A stretch of DNA of 64,000 nt from Penicillium oxalicum (Eukaryota > Ascomycota > Eurotiomycetes > Eurotiales > Aspergillaceae), in NCBI RefSeq assembly GCF_001723175.1, contig NC_064657.1, positions 744,001 through 808,000 on the forward strand. The letters run 5' to 3'. Made by a program: the position numbers and the translations under genes. Below the pieces are notes generated by a model. The model was not told the origin of the DNA. It did no database searches and was given only the letters and a program-made list of their open reading frames with translations. Positions 9,041-21,022 of the stretch are shown here, in pieces; the stretch's first letter is position 1; each line of letters begins with the position of its first letter.

Positions 9041-12000
9041 CCTATATTATAAACCGAATCCGCAAACCAAATAAAAAATTGTCCCCTTTGGAAAGATAGA
9101 ATAAGTACTAGCATGATACTAATAGCTTTAGGGTGAAGTAACTAATCGATTTAGGGTTTTTACGTATCTGGTATTCTAAAGCCTATGTCTATATTCCAAA
9201 AGAACAACAAACCTAAGGACAAAAGATGCCCCGAGGGTATAGATTGATACCTAGTTAGATATAATAGTAAGAATGCTACTAATATAGGATTTACGACCTA
9301 AGCAAGAGAAAAGTCATAATCAGAAGAGATATAGACTTTTAGGAAGAACTATCTACACTACTATTAGACCTAGATAATCGAATTAAACAGATTATGCAAG
9401 AAAGGTTCTATATATAAAGATCCAAAATATCAAAAAGATAACCGATATAACCGTGAAACGATTAAATAGGCCTACCTAAAACTACCCGCGCGGATAACGA
9501 CTACTATAAAGATCCCGACCGAATACCTACTCTAATATAAGCCTAGATACCTACGAAGAAATCAAATTTCACAAACTTCCTATGCTCTAAAAATTCCACC
9601 TCTCTAACAGGAAAGAGGAAGGGGATATAATCTTCTACCTCCTTAAGTCTAATTCCTAAAAGACCTAGAATTGCGCGAGGGACGAATTTTTCCCTAACCC
9701 GCTCTAATCCCTCTAAGTATACTACTAACTATGCTAGAGGACTAAAATATCCTAATTTTATAACCTTCCTAATATCGCAAAATTTATAGATATAACCGAG
9801 GAAAAGAGCCCCTAATACTCGACCGGATCCTAAAATCTAAATCCCTAGAGACCTAATTCCTAACTAGGGAGGAATTTTTTTACGCTAGAACCCGGATAGT
9901 CTAATCCTGTTAATTAAGAGAAGGACTATACTAGGATAATTCCTACCTACGCTAGAATCTAACCTAAATCCTACTATTAAAAAGTCTAAGATACTATCCT
10001 AATTAATTTAACTATAACTCCCCCCTCTAGTAGTAATTCCTTAGAGGTTCCGTAGCTACCTAATATTATAAGCTTTATTAGCGGACCCTATTAATACTAT
10101 TACGAAATTAACTAGATTTCACGAGCGACCAGAGACGCTCTACTCTCTAGTAAGAAGAAGCCTACGGAGATATACTCCGAGATAACTTATAGAAGGAATA
10201 GTCAGATACACTACAAAAGGACTAGTTAAGGAAGGATAAAGAGAGAACGAAAGGAAGTTTATGCTTCGCTACGTCTACCGAAGATAACTTAATTAGACCT
10301 AGTATATTAAGCACGGCTACTAAGATAATACGGTCGTAATAGTCAAAATCCCTTAAACCTATAGGGAAGCCATAAAATCCTAATTCGCCGATTAATAGCT
10401 TAAAGCCGAAGAGACCTAATTAAAGAAGTTTAAATCATCTAATAAATAACTTTAGTAACTAAACCCCTAAAAGGTACTAAAATCCTTCTAGGCAAATAGG
10501 TCTATAATATTAAACAGGATACCAAGGATATATCCTGGAATTCCGTGCCAGATAGGTCGTATATGGTAACCGCCAAAGTCTAGGCGTAGACTTCCAACCT
10601 AACGAAAGATATACCCTAGTTATCTCAGATATCGGCTAAGTTATTTATTACTATAGCTACTATCCGCAATTAGAAAAAGGAACAGTAGGGTATAATTAGA
10701 GCCTACCTCAATGCCGCTATTAATAACCGTATTATATTCATAAAGCAACTAACTAGACATAAATAATTTAGCCTAAAAGGAGAAGATCTAGCATACGTAC
10801 TAAACTAGGCGCTTTATAGATTACGATAAGCAGGATACCTCTAGTATAAACTTTTCAAAGATAACCTATCTAGCCTAGGCCTCTCTCTAATCCCCTCCGA
10901 ACTATATATCTTCACCAATAAGGACTATACTATATTTGTTATAATCTATATAGATAATATCCTCGCGACTAGATATAAGGATTAATTAAACTCTATAAAA
11001 AAGGGCCTTTCAAACAAAAGAAAACTAAAGACCCTCCTATTCAAAAGATTCCTTGATATAATATAATTAAAGAACCCTCTAGCTATATCTTTATAAGCTA
11101 ACAGGCTTATTTAACAAATTTAATCTATAATAAGGGCTATAAAAATTGCAATCCTTCGCTAATTCTAATAAATCCTCTTAGAAAATCCCCTATCCAAATA
11201 ATCTAACAGAGGATAACGCATTCGATCAGGGTGCCTATACCAAAATAATAGGAAAGATCGTTAGCTCTCAATCAAAATACGCCCGGATATTATAGCGACC
11301 GTGTCTAAACTATAGCGCCGTAACGCACACCCGAGAAAAGATAATATAGTAGCGTACAAAGTTTTGTTGTAATACCTTAGGCACAAATTTAGGAATCCTA
11401 TTTAGAAAAGAACCCTCAAAGGGTCTAGAAGGATTTATCGACTCATCGTACGCTAATACAGAGGATAGAAAATCTACCGAAGTATACATTTAGTTCTTTG
11501 CTAGTACCCTAATCTTATAGAGCTCAAAAAGACAAGACATCGTAGCAGCCTCATCGACTATAGCCGAATACTGTACCCTTGCGACCGTAGCGAAAGAGGG
11601 ACTTTACCTTGCCAAAATTGCTACTAACCTTTTACTTGTACCTCTATTAAACCAAGATAAAGACTTCGACAAAAATATTCTAATTACCTATTCTATGATT
11701 CCGATAATGCTATCACGACCGTTATAAACCCCAAAGTTAGCCCAAAATTATCTTGGATTAGCACGAGATACTATCTAATTAGGGATCTTATTAAAAAGAA
11801 CCTTATTCAGTTAATTAGTATCCCGAGCAAGATTAATGCCGCTAATATACTTACTAAAACTAAGCCTAATAGGATTTTTCAAGATGACCGTGCCAAATTA
11901 TTATATATGAGAGATCCTAACTAACCCTCCCCTTCAAAATTTTGTTGTGTTATACTATTATGTATAATATTCTTTATATTGCTACTAGTCCTAGGGGGGG

Positions 12001-12182
12001 TGTAAGAGAGTTTGCCCTCTCCAGATGTTTGCTAGGCCTAGTAGCGGTTATGTGTCTTAAGGGTTTTTCCCCCTATCGTGGGTTTTCCCTCTCTCTCTCT
12101 TCTTCCTTCTCCCTAGACTTCCTAATCCTAGTTATCTCGCCTCTAGATTGCTTCCTTGCCTTGTAGACCTGTAGGTCTATTA
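9041..12182 (+). mobile_element. Copia B: 3' half of a heavily RIP-mutated copia
   Basis: The sequence aligns by eye with Copia A from about 5881 to the end of the 3' LTR, covering integrase C-terminus, linker, RT and RNase H. Differences are dominated by CA-to-TA and TG-to-TA changes plus small deletions, and no ORF survives. The RT catalytic motif reads Tyr-Ile-Asp-Asn (10947-10958) because GATGAT became GATAAT. Its 3' LTR is 12003-12182, with start and end mutated to TA...TA. The matching 5' half is not adjacent. The right flank is Copia gag sequence (fragment C). Confidence 0.9.
12003..12182 (+). repeat. Copia B 3' LTR
   Basis: 180-bp LTR starting TAAGAGAG (from TGAGAGAG) and ending GGTCTATTA (from GGTCTATCA). 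It is preceded by a seven-G polypurine tract. Confidence 0.9.
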
Positions 12183-12863
12183 CTATCTATTAGTAATCGA
12201 TTTTGTGTATAAATTTTGTAGTACCTATACTAAAGTAACGGAAGAAGTCTAACTTACCCTAGGTATAATCGTTTTCCTACTTCTGGATAAATTATAAAGT
12301 AATATCCTAACCTTTGTAGCTACTAGACTAGCAGATTATTCTAATAGATACGAAAATATTACAAAGATTATAGCACTAGACCTTTTCTGAACCTTTACTA
12401 AGGTAATCTAGAAACTAGAAATTGTGAATTACTAATTCTCGAGCGTTATAACCACGATAACCGGAAAATCTGTAAAACCCTTATTAGATAAATATAAATA
12501 CCTCCCGTTAAAGTATATACCTCCGAGAGGTAAATCGCCATAGGAATGGGCAAAAGAATGGACTAAAGGCCTAAATTAGGTTACTCCGAACGGTAACTGC
12601 TTCTTTTACGGAAGAAAAGGCTATACTACTAAGGACTACGCCTATTTAGTTATTATATCGTGAATCCTAGATTAGGAGCCTATTAAAGGTATCTAGGTAA
12701 ATACCCTATAGAGGAATATAGATAATCTAAATAGACTACTACTAGAAGGGTGGACTATAATATACAATAATAGAATTAAGAAGAACGGGGGTAATACCCA
12801 GAATTCTACCTAAACCTTCTAAAATCCCTAGAAGAGCTAACAAAATCTAATAATGCTAATCTC
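12183..12863 (+). mobile_element. Copia gag fragment C
   Basis: It aligns with Copia A from about 3962 to 4625, from the middle of gag through the zinc knuckle (which here reads with Tyr codons in place of Cys and His) to the linker. It is bounded on the left by B's 3' LTR and on the right by a minus-strand LTR, without target duplications. It resembles the gag variant in Copia 4 rather than A in the stretch before the knuckle. Confidence 0.8.
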
Positions 12864-13042
12864 TGATAGACCTACAGGTCTACAAGGCAAGGAAGCAATC
12901 TGGAGGCGAGACAACTAGGATTAGGAAGTCTAGGGAGAAGGAAGAAGAGAGAGAGAGGGAAAACCCACGATAGGGGAAAAACCCTCAAGACATATGACCG
13001 CTACTAGGCCTAGCAAACATCTGGAGAGGGCAAACTCTCTCA
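12864..13042 (-). repeat. N4 3' LTR
   Basis: Reverse complement of the Copia LTR, with TG...CA ends preserved. The sequence on its right skips about 30 bp of the usual polypurine-tract region, so a small deletion sits at this border. Confidence 0.88.
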
Positions 13043-14051
13043 TACATAATAGTATAATATAGTAAAATTTTGAAGGGGAGGGTTAGTTAGGATCTCTTAT
13101 ATATAATAATCTAGCACGATTATCTTAACAAATCCTATTAGGCTTAGTTCGGTAAGCTCTGATCTGTTAGATAAAGTTTAGTTTCTAACGTAAAAAAATC
13201 CCTCCCTAGTTCGGAATTAGGTCTCTTAGAGTTTAGATTTTAAAATTCGGTCGAGTATTAGGAGCTCTTTTCCTTAGTTACACTAGTAGAATTTTGCGGC
13301 GTTAGGAAGGTTATAAAATTAGGATATTTTAGTCCTCTAGTATAGTTAGTAGTATACTTAGAGGGTTTAGAGCGGCTTAGGGAAAAATTCGTCGTCGCGT
13401 AATTCTGGGTCTTTTAGAGATTAGACTTAGGGAGGTAGGAAATCTTATCCTTGTCCTTTTTTCTGTTAGTAAGGTAGAATTTTTAGAGTATAGGAAGGTT
13501 ATAAAATTCGGGTGTCTTTATAGGTATCTAGGCTTATATTAGAGAGCGGGTGGGTGTTACGGTCGGTTTCTTCGTAGGTATCTAGGTAGGTAGTATTTTA
13601 GTTAGGCCTATTTAATCGTTTTACAGTTATATCGGTCATCTTTTTAATATTTTAGATCTTTATATTATAGAGCCTTTCTTATATAATCTACTTAGTAGAA
13701 GGGTTTCTTTTAATTAAGGTCGTAGCGAGGTAGGATTCGAGGCGATTAGCAAAGTCGAATTCTACTATAGTAAGGGCGTAGTACTTATCTTCTTCTTTAT
13801 TAATTTATATTGCTATATTTGCGCCCGTATTGTCTTCTTCTTTAAGGTTCCTTTTTAGGATTAGGATTAGGAATCCCTTTAAGATAATCGAATTCTTGTT
13901 CCTATTATTCTTTCTAACAGAAATTAGCTTTAGCTAATTTTAATCCTAGCTACTAGTTTTCTTAATCCTATGATTATATATTATAGTCTAACTATTTAGC
14001 GCTATTCTATTTAGATTATCTATATTCCTCTACGAGGTATTTACCTAAATA

Positions 14052-14230
14052 CCTTTTGAGAGAGTTTGCCCTCTCCAGATATTTGCTAGGCCCAGTAGCG
14101 GTTATGTGTCTTGAGGGTTTTTCCCCCATCGTGGGTTTTCCCTTCTTCCTTCTCCCTAGACTTCCCAATCCCAGTTGTCTCGCCTCCAGATTGCTTCCTT
14201 GCCTTGTAGACCTGTAGGTCTATCACCTTT
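14052..14230 (+). mobile_element. Solo Copia LTR with target-site duplication
   Basis: A single plus-oriented LTR of 169 bp (14057-14225) flanked by a perfect 5-bp direct repeat CCTTT (14052-14056 and 14226-14230). Removing the LTR and one CCTTT restores the N4 sequence seen uninterrupted at about 19500 in N1. This is the product of an insertion followed by LTR-LTR recombination. Its LTR is fairly well preserved although the element around it is heavily mutated. Confidence 0.95.
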
Positions 14231-14503
14231 AATAGGTTTCTACTTTGCGGTTCGTAAGGTAATAACTAAATATACGCATTCCTTAGTAGTATAGCCCTTC
14301 CTTCTACAAAAGAAATAGTTACCGTTCGGAGCGATCTAATTTAGGCCCTTAATCTATTCTTTTACCTATTCCTATAGCGATTTACCTCTCGGGGGTATAT
14401 ATTTAAATAGTAGGTATTTATACTTAATTAATAAGGATAAGGATAAGGATAATAGTAAGGATAATAGTAAGATCGGTAGGGAGCGTAGGGGCTTAGTAAC
14501 TAT

Positions 14504-14680
14504 TGAGAGAGTTTGCCCTCTCTAGATGTTTGCTAGGCCTAGTAGCTGTCATGTGTCTTAAGGGTTTTTCCCCTATCGTGGGTTTTCCCTCTCTCTCTTC
14601 TTCCTTCTCCCTAGACTTCCTAATCCTAGTTATCTCGCCTCTAGATTGCTTCCTTGCCTTGTAGACCTATAGGTCTATCA
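14504..14680 (+). repeat. Copia 4 5' LTR
   Basis: 177-bp LTR with TG...CA ends, moderately RIP-mutated. It is followed directly by the primer-binding site. Confidence 0.92.
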
Positions 14681-15120
14681 GGTTATAAGCCCGATCGTAA
14701 TAGTAAGGCCTGAATTTGTGAAAACTACAAGTTCTCAAATTTTCAATCACTAAATCTATCAAATTCGGCTATAGAAGCTATAATCATGAAAATTACTAAA
14801 TTACTAAATTCAAAATTTAAATCATCAAATCTAATACAAATTTAACAAATTTAACTAGGCTATAGAAGCTAGAAATTCACTAAATACAATATAATTAACT
14901 AGGCTACAGAAGCTAAATCTAATATTAACAAAAGGAAAGACGCGTCTGTTACTATTTGTTAGGACTACTACAATATTAATATCTCTTATTTCAAACCCTA
15001 CTATAACACACTAATACTATATATCCCCTACAAACCTTCCTTCTTACTAAATTATATCTCTAAATCCTACCTAAATTATCAAATTTACCTAAACCTCTAT
15101 TATTATATTCCTAAATACTA

Positions 15121-15843
15121 ACTATAGCTAAAGAAGACCTTAGCTAAGCAGCCGGTGTTAAGGAATTCCCTGTATCTCGCGAGGACTATAGTAAGTTCTT
15201 TACCCTGAAATCCCGAGGCTAGCTAGTGAACTAACTTACTAGCGCCCCTAAAGAATTCACCCTTAACCTACTTGAAATATTAGAAAGAACAGAAGACTTC
15301 GAGGACTAGTTCAGAGATATATACTAAATCCTTAAAAAGAAAGGACTCTATCGCCTCGTTAACCTAAAATGTAATAGGCCTAAAGTAATATCTAACGAAG
15401 CAGAAACTTAGGTCGAACACTCCTATACTATACAGATATAGCTCTAATAGTCTATCTCGAAGGATATCGATATAATAGTTAAAGCTATAAGATTCCGATG
15501 CGAATTCGCTGATAAATATATTATTAGCTTGAAAAAGGCCCTCTATACTACCGGCTTTATTCCTAGCAAAAAGAAGGTAACTAGGGTTCTACGAACCTAC
15601 CGAGCTAACTACCTATTAGTAATCGATTTTGTGTATAAAGTTCGTAGTACCTATACTAAAGTAACAGAAGAAGTCTAACTTGCCCTAGGTATAATCGTTT
15701 CCCTACTTCTTGATAAACTGCAAAGTGATATCCTAACTTTTATAGCTGCTAGACTAGCAGACTACTCTAACAGATACGAGAATATCGCAAAGATCACCGC
15801 CCTAGACCTTTTCCGAACCTTTACTAAGGTAATCTATGAACTA
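15121..15843 (+). pseudogene. Copia 4 gag remnant, first part
   Basis: Homologous to Copia A gag from about 3479 to 4195. The start codon reads ATA (expected ATG), and the Trp codon that is TAG in A is also TAG here. Many CA/TG sites are converted to TA and no open stretch of useful length remains. The zinc-knuckle part lies beyond the Fot1 insertion, near 17870-17945, with Cys and His codons changed to Tyr codons. Confidence 0.8.
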
Positions 15844-17706
15844 ACGTAATTCCCGCATGACCGGGTCACCCGGTTGAGCAGGTCACCCTATCCAAAATCG
15901 CGTCTTCTTACCTATATACTAAATTTAACTACCTACTATGCTACTAATTCGCTCTGATACCTCGCAGAAATTGGCTAATCAGGAGGGCAAAGTTTTGCTA
16001 GCCCTTTCCGATATTAAAGATGGCGGTATTACCTCTCTTCGCGCGGTAGCGAAGCTATACGAAATACCCTTCTCTATACTACAAGCACGCGCCGACGGCC
16101 GAATTGTACGTGTTGATAAGCGCCTAAATCGCTATAAATTGACGTAATTAGAAGAGGATATACTTATATAATAGATAATATCTATAGATTTACGTGAAGT
16201 AGCGCCTAGACCTGCTACTATTGGAGAGATAGCGAATATCCTACTAGCTGCACGCGGTAGCCAGCCTCCGCCTACTATTAGAAAGAATTAGCTATCTTAG
16301 TTTATTAAACGTCGCGATAAGCTTCGAATACGTTTCTCGGTACGATACAACTACTAGCGCGTATTAAACGAAGACCCAAAAGCCCTACGAGCCTGGTTTG
16401 CGACCGTAAAAAGCGTGATTAACGAGAACGGGATATAACCGGAGGATATCTATAATTTCGATGAGATAGGCTTCGTAATAGGCCTTATATCTTCGTAGAA
16501 GGTGGTCACGCGAGCTAAATTCTACGGTCGGAGACGTCTTTTGTAGCTAGGTAATCGCGAATGGGTTACTGCTATCGAAGTAATCTGCGCAGATAGCTAT
16601 TCGCTACCGCTATATATAATCTTTAAGGGCAAAGTTGCTATTGCTAGTTAGTTCGATAACCTACTAAAAGACTAGCGATTTAAGGTCTCTGATAACGGCT
16701 AGACTACCGATGAGATTAGCCTACGCTGGCTACAAAAGATCTTTATCCTATTAACGAATTCGCGTGTACGCGGCCGGTTTCGACTATTAATTCTTGACGG
16801 CTATAGTAGCTACCTTACGCCCTAATTCGACCGAATCTGCGCAGAAAACGATATTATACCTCTTTGTATGCCTTCGTATTCGTCGTATCTACTATAACTA
16901 CTAGATATTAGCTACTTTGCGGTTATTAAGAGGGCGTATAGCCGTTTTGTTAGCGATCTTGCGCGTACAGGATATAACTATATCGATAAGTGCGATTTCT
17001 TAGAAAACTACTAACACGCACGGCTAGAAGCCTTCTAAAAGCTATCTATTATTCAGAATAGCTTTATAGCTAGTAGCCTAGTGCTAGTCGATACAGAAAG
17101 AGTGCTTTCGAAGCTTAATATCTCCCTACGAACACCTACGCTACTAAGCAGCCGGCTAAGTAGCAGATCTAGCTAATTCACGCTAAAAACGCCTCGAACC
17201 GTCGTTTAGCTACAAAAGCAAGCTTTAATACTTGAAGATCTATTAAAGTAGCGGTCGAAAAGCCCTCCGAGCCTATTAAATACTATATTAGATCGGATTA
17301 TTAAGGGCTATAGCGAAGCGCTATATAACACTATATTGCTTGCGCAGGAGAACGCGAATCTACGCATAGCGAACGAGAGAATCGTCAAGAAGCGTAATCG
17401 GTCGAATAGGAAGATACCCTGCGAAGAGGGTCTAAGCGTCGAAGAGGGCCTATAGCTAATTGAATAGCTAAACTAGCTGGTAGAAGCTAATAGGGTAGTA
17501 TCGCATATGTAGGGCGAATTGCCTAGTTAGGTAAATCTACTACCTACTAGGGCCCCGCCTAGGTGTAGTAGGTGTAGGGAAATTGGCTATAGGATTAATA
17601 CATGTAAAAATCGCTATATTTAGTTGAATTAATAGGTGTTGGTTGAGATAATAGATCTTGAAATATTCTAATGGGGGTAGGTGACCCGGTCATGCAGGAA
17701 TTACGT
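15844..17706 (+). mobile_element. Fot1/pogo-type DNA transposon
   Basis: 1863-bp element with 27-bp terminal inverted repeats (left 15844-15870, right 17680-17706) beginning ACGTAATTCC and differing at one position. It is flanked by TA duplications (15842-15843 and 17707-17708), as in all Tc1/mariner-superfamily elements. It sits in Copia 4 gag. Length, TIRs and the transposase signature fit the Fot1 branch of pogo, common in ascomycetes. Confidence 0.95.
15938..17671 (+). pseudogene. Fot1/pogo transposase, RIP-inactivated
   Basis: This would cut and paste the element by binding the TIRs. The reading frame from ATG 15938 to the TAA at 17669 is uninterrupted by indels (577 codons) but has roughly two dozen TAG/TAA stops, mostly where Trp or Gln is expected. 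The first 69 codons are open and form the psq-type helix-turn-helix DNA-binding N-terminus (QEGKVLLALSDIKDGG onward). The catalytic triad is complete: Asp175 in NFDEIGF, Asp287 in LILDGYSS, Asp323 in LLDIS. The last two are separated by 35 residues, the DD35D spacing of Fot1. A CX2CX4HX4C knuckle near the C-terminus (17564-17605) has His changed to Tyr. All lesions fit RIP. Confidence 0.93.
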
Positions 17707-18250
17707 TAGAAATTGTGAATTGCTAATTCTCGAGCGTTATAACTACGATAAACGGAAAATTCTTAAAACCCTCGTTAGACAAATATAAATACCTCCCGTT
17801 AAAATATATGCCCCTGAGAGGTAAATCGCTATAGGAATAGGCAAAAGAGTGGACTAAAGGCCTAAATCAGGTTGCTCCGAACGGTAACTGCTTCTTTTAC
17901 GGAAGAAAGGGCTATGCTACTAAGGACTGCGCCTATTTGGTTATTATATCGCGAACCCTAGATTGGAAACCTGTTAAAGGTATCTGGGTGAATACCCTAT
18001 AGAGGAACATAGATAATCTAAATAGACTACCGCTAGAAGGGCAGACTATAATGTATAATAACAGAATTAAGAAGAACGGAGGTAATACCTAGAATTCTAC
18101 CTAAATATTCTAAAATCCTTAGAAGAGCTATCAAAATCCAATAATACTAATTTCTATTAGAAAGAATAATAGGAACAAGAATTTGATTACCTTAAAGGGG
18201 GCCTAATCCTAATCCTAACTATATAGAAGGGATCTTGAAGAGGAAGATAG

Positions 18251-18381
18251 TGATAGACCTACCGGTCTACAAGGCAAGGAAGCAATCTGGAGGCGAGACA
18301 ACTGGGATTGGGAAGTCTAGGGAGAAGGAAGAAGAGAGAGAGGGAAAACCCACGATGGGGGAAAAACCCTCAAGACACATG

Positions 18382-18382
<1 letters not shown>
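18251..18382 (-). repeat. N1 3' LTR, truncated
   Basis: The LTR reads normally from its CA end to about CACATGAC, then passes into the C homopolymer. About 45 bp of the TG end of the LTR are missing. Confidence 0.88.

Positions 18383-18450
<68 letters not shown>
18383..18450. repeat. 68-base C homopolymer
   Basis: 68 consecutive C residues occupy the place of the LTR's TG end plus the polypurine tract of N1 (6 to 9 G in B, N2, N3 and Copia 6 and 8 in A, on the element strand). Expansion of the polypurine tract with loss of the adjoining LTR end, or an assembly/sequencing artefact, could produce this. The long proline or glycine frames across it are meaningless. Confidence 0.9.
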
Positions 18451-19199
18451 AGGACTAGTAGCAATATAAAGAATAACATACATGATAGTGTGACAATAAA
18501 ATTTTGAAGGGGAGGGTTAGTTAGGATCTCTTATGTGTAATAATTTGGGCACGGTCATCTTGACAAATCCTATTAGGCTTAGTTCGGTAAGCTCTGATCC
18601 GTTGGATAAAGTTTGGTTTCTAACGTGAAAAAATCCCTCCCTGGTTCAGATTGGGTCTCTTGGAATTTGGATTTCAAGATTCGGTCGAGTATTAGGAGCT
18701 CTTTTCCTCAGTTGCACCGGTAGAATTTTGCGGCGTTAGGAAGGTTGTAAAATTAGGATATTTTGGTCCTCTAGCATGGTTAGTAGCGTACTTAGAGGGT
18801 TTGGAGCGGCTTAGGGAAAAATTCGTCCGTCGCGCAATTCTGGGTCTTTTGGGGATTAGACTTAGGGAGGTGGGAGATCTTGTCCTTGTCCTTTTTTCTG
18901 TTGAGAGATAGAATTTTTGGAGCATGAGAAGGTTGTGAAATTCGGGTGTCTTCATAGGTATCTAGGCTTATATCAGAGAGCGAGTAGGTGTTACGGTCGG
19001 GATCTTCGTGGTGGCCCTTATCTACGCGGGTAGTATCTTGGTTAGGCCTATTTAATCGTTTCACGGTTATATCGGTTATCTTTTTAACATTTTGGATCTT
19101 TATATCCTAGAGCCTTCCTTGCACAATCTGCTCAGTAGAAGGGTTTCTTTTAATTGAGGTTGTAGCGAGGTAGGGGTCTAGGCGACTAGCAAAGTCGAA

Positions 19200-20530
19200 T
19201 TCTACTGCCGTAAGGGCGTAGTAGTATTTATCTTGTTCTCCATCAGTTTGTATTACTATATTTGCGCCCGCATTATCTTCTTCTTCAAGGTTCCTTCCGT
19301 ATAGTTTAGATTGGAATTGGGATTAAGATCCCTTTGAGGTAATCGAATTCTTGTTCCCATCATTCTTTCCAACAGAAATTGGCTTTGGCTGATTTTGATC
19401 CTGGCCTAGTTTTCTTGATTCTGTTGTTGTACATTGTAGTCTAGCCATTTAGCGCTATTCTATTTAGATTATCCATATTCCTCCACGGGGCATTCACCCA
19501 AATACCTTTGACAGGTTTCCACTTTGCGGTTCGTAAGATAATAACCAAATATACGCATTCCTTGGTAGTATAGCCCTTCCTTCCACAAAAGAAACAGTTG
19601 CCGTTCGGAGCGATCTGATTTAGGCCCTCAATCCATTCTTTTGCCCATTCCTATAGCGATTTACCTCTCGGGGGCATATATCTGAATAGCAGGTATTCAT
19701 GCTTAGTTAATAAGGATAAGGATAAGGATGATAGTGAGGATAATAGTGAGATCGGTAGGGAGCGTAGGGGCTTAGTAACTATAAGGGTTGAGAATTGGTA
19801 ACTGGTGGTTTCAAGCTCATGAATTACCTTAGTGAAGGTTCGGAAAAGGTCTGGGCGGTGATCTTTGCGATATTTTCGTATCTGTTTGAATAGTCTGCTA
19901 GTCTGGCAGCCACAAAGGTTGGGATATCACCTTGTAATTCATCAAGAAGTAGGGAAACGATCATGCCTAGGGTAAGTTGGACTTCTTCCGTTGCTTTGGT
20001 GTAGGCACTGCGAAATTCATGCACAAAATCGATTGCCGATGGTAGTTAGCTCGGTAGGTTCGTAGAACCCTGGTCACCTTCTTTTTGCTAGGAATAAAGC
20101 CGGTGGTATAGAGGGCCTTTTTCAAGCTAATAATATATTTATTAGCGAATTCGCATCGGAATCTCATAGCTTTGACCATTGCATCGATGTCCTTCGAAAT
20201 AGACTATTAGAGCCATATCTGTATAGCATAGGAGTGTTCGACCCAAGTTTCTGCTTCGTCAGATGTCACTTTGGGTCTGTCACATTTTGGGTCAACGAGA
20301 CGATAGAGTCCTTTCTTTTTAAGGATTTAGCATACATCTCTGAACTAGTCCTCGAAGTCTTCTGTTCTTTCCAACATTTCAAGTAGGTTGAGGGTGAATT
20401 CTTTGGGGGCGCTAGTAAGTTGGTTTACTGGTTGGCCTCGGGATTTCAGGGTAAAGAACTTGCTATAGTCCTCGCGAGATGCAGGGAATTCCTTAACACC
20501 GGCCGCTTGGCCAAGGTCTTCTTCAGCCAT
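19200..20530 (-). pseudogene. N1 gag remnant with intact start codon
   Basis: Translation would begin at ATG 20530 (MAEEDLGQAAG), the only copy seen with this start intact. The first 61 codons are open to a stop at a Trp position. The frame resumes after stops through the stretch starting MVKAMRFRCEF (20179) and then shifts by one base near 20040; the 66-codon stretch 19824-20024 continues the homologous protein in a new frame. The zinc knuckle lies near 19560-19600 in mutated form. The conserved Trp that is stop in the other copies checked is TGG here (complement of 20243-20245). A (GGATAA)-type hexamer tract at about 19705-19760 is specific to the N group. Confidence 0.8.
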
Positions 20531-20753
20531 GGTTGGTATTTAGGAATTTGATGATAGAGGTTTGGGTAAATTTAATGATTTGGGTAGGATTTGGAGATGG
20601 AATTTGGTAAGAAGGAAGGTTTGTGGGGGATATGTAGTGTTGGTGTGTGTGGTGTTGGTGTGTTGTGGTGGGGTTTGAAATGAGAGATGTTAATGTTGTG
20701 GTGATCCTAACAAACATCAACAGACGCGTCTTTCTTTTGTTGATATTGGATTT

Positions 20754-20875
20754 GGCTTCCACAGCCTGGTTGATTGTGTTGTATTTGGTGAAATTCTGGC
20801 TTCCACAGCCTGGTTGATTGTGTTGTATTTGGTGAAATTCTGGCTTCCACAGCCTGGTTGAGTTTGTTGAATTTG
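20754..20875 (-). repeat. 44-bp tandem repeat in Copia leader
   Basis: Two identical 44-bp units beginning GGCTTCCACAGCCTGGTTGA (20754 and 20798) and a third, diverging unit (20842). Each contains the imperfect inverted repeat GGCTTCCACAGCC. Other copies carry two or three units. Confidence 0.9.
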
Positions 20876-21022
20876 TATTGGATTTGATGATTCGAATTTG
20901 AATTTGGTGATTTGGTGATTATGGCTTCCATAGCCGAATTTGATGGATTTGGTGATTGAAAAATTTGAGAACTTGTGGTTTTCACAAATTCAGGCCTCAC
21001 TATTGCGATCGGGCTTATAACC

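Larger units (their letters stand above)
12864..14503 (-). mobile_element. N4: truncated copy of the shortened Copia derivative
   Basis: In minus orientation this starts with a 3' LTR (12864-13042), lacks the polypurine tract, then runs through the 3' untranslated region, linker and gag before being cut by the 5' LTR of Copia 4 at 14504. It carries the two deletion junctions that define the N group: gag/protease linker joined to the distal linker near 13683-13693, and the linker end joined to the last part of the element near 13170-13200. So it lacks integrase and RT/RNase H. A solo LTR (14057-14225) is inserted in it. Confidence 0.82.

Noticed and set aside
18235..18507. Open frames encoding about 25-30 consecutive Pro (plus) or Gly (minus)
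   Set aside because: They are translations of the 68-base C homopolymer and LTR sequence, with no coding support.
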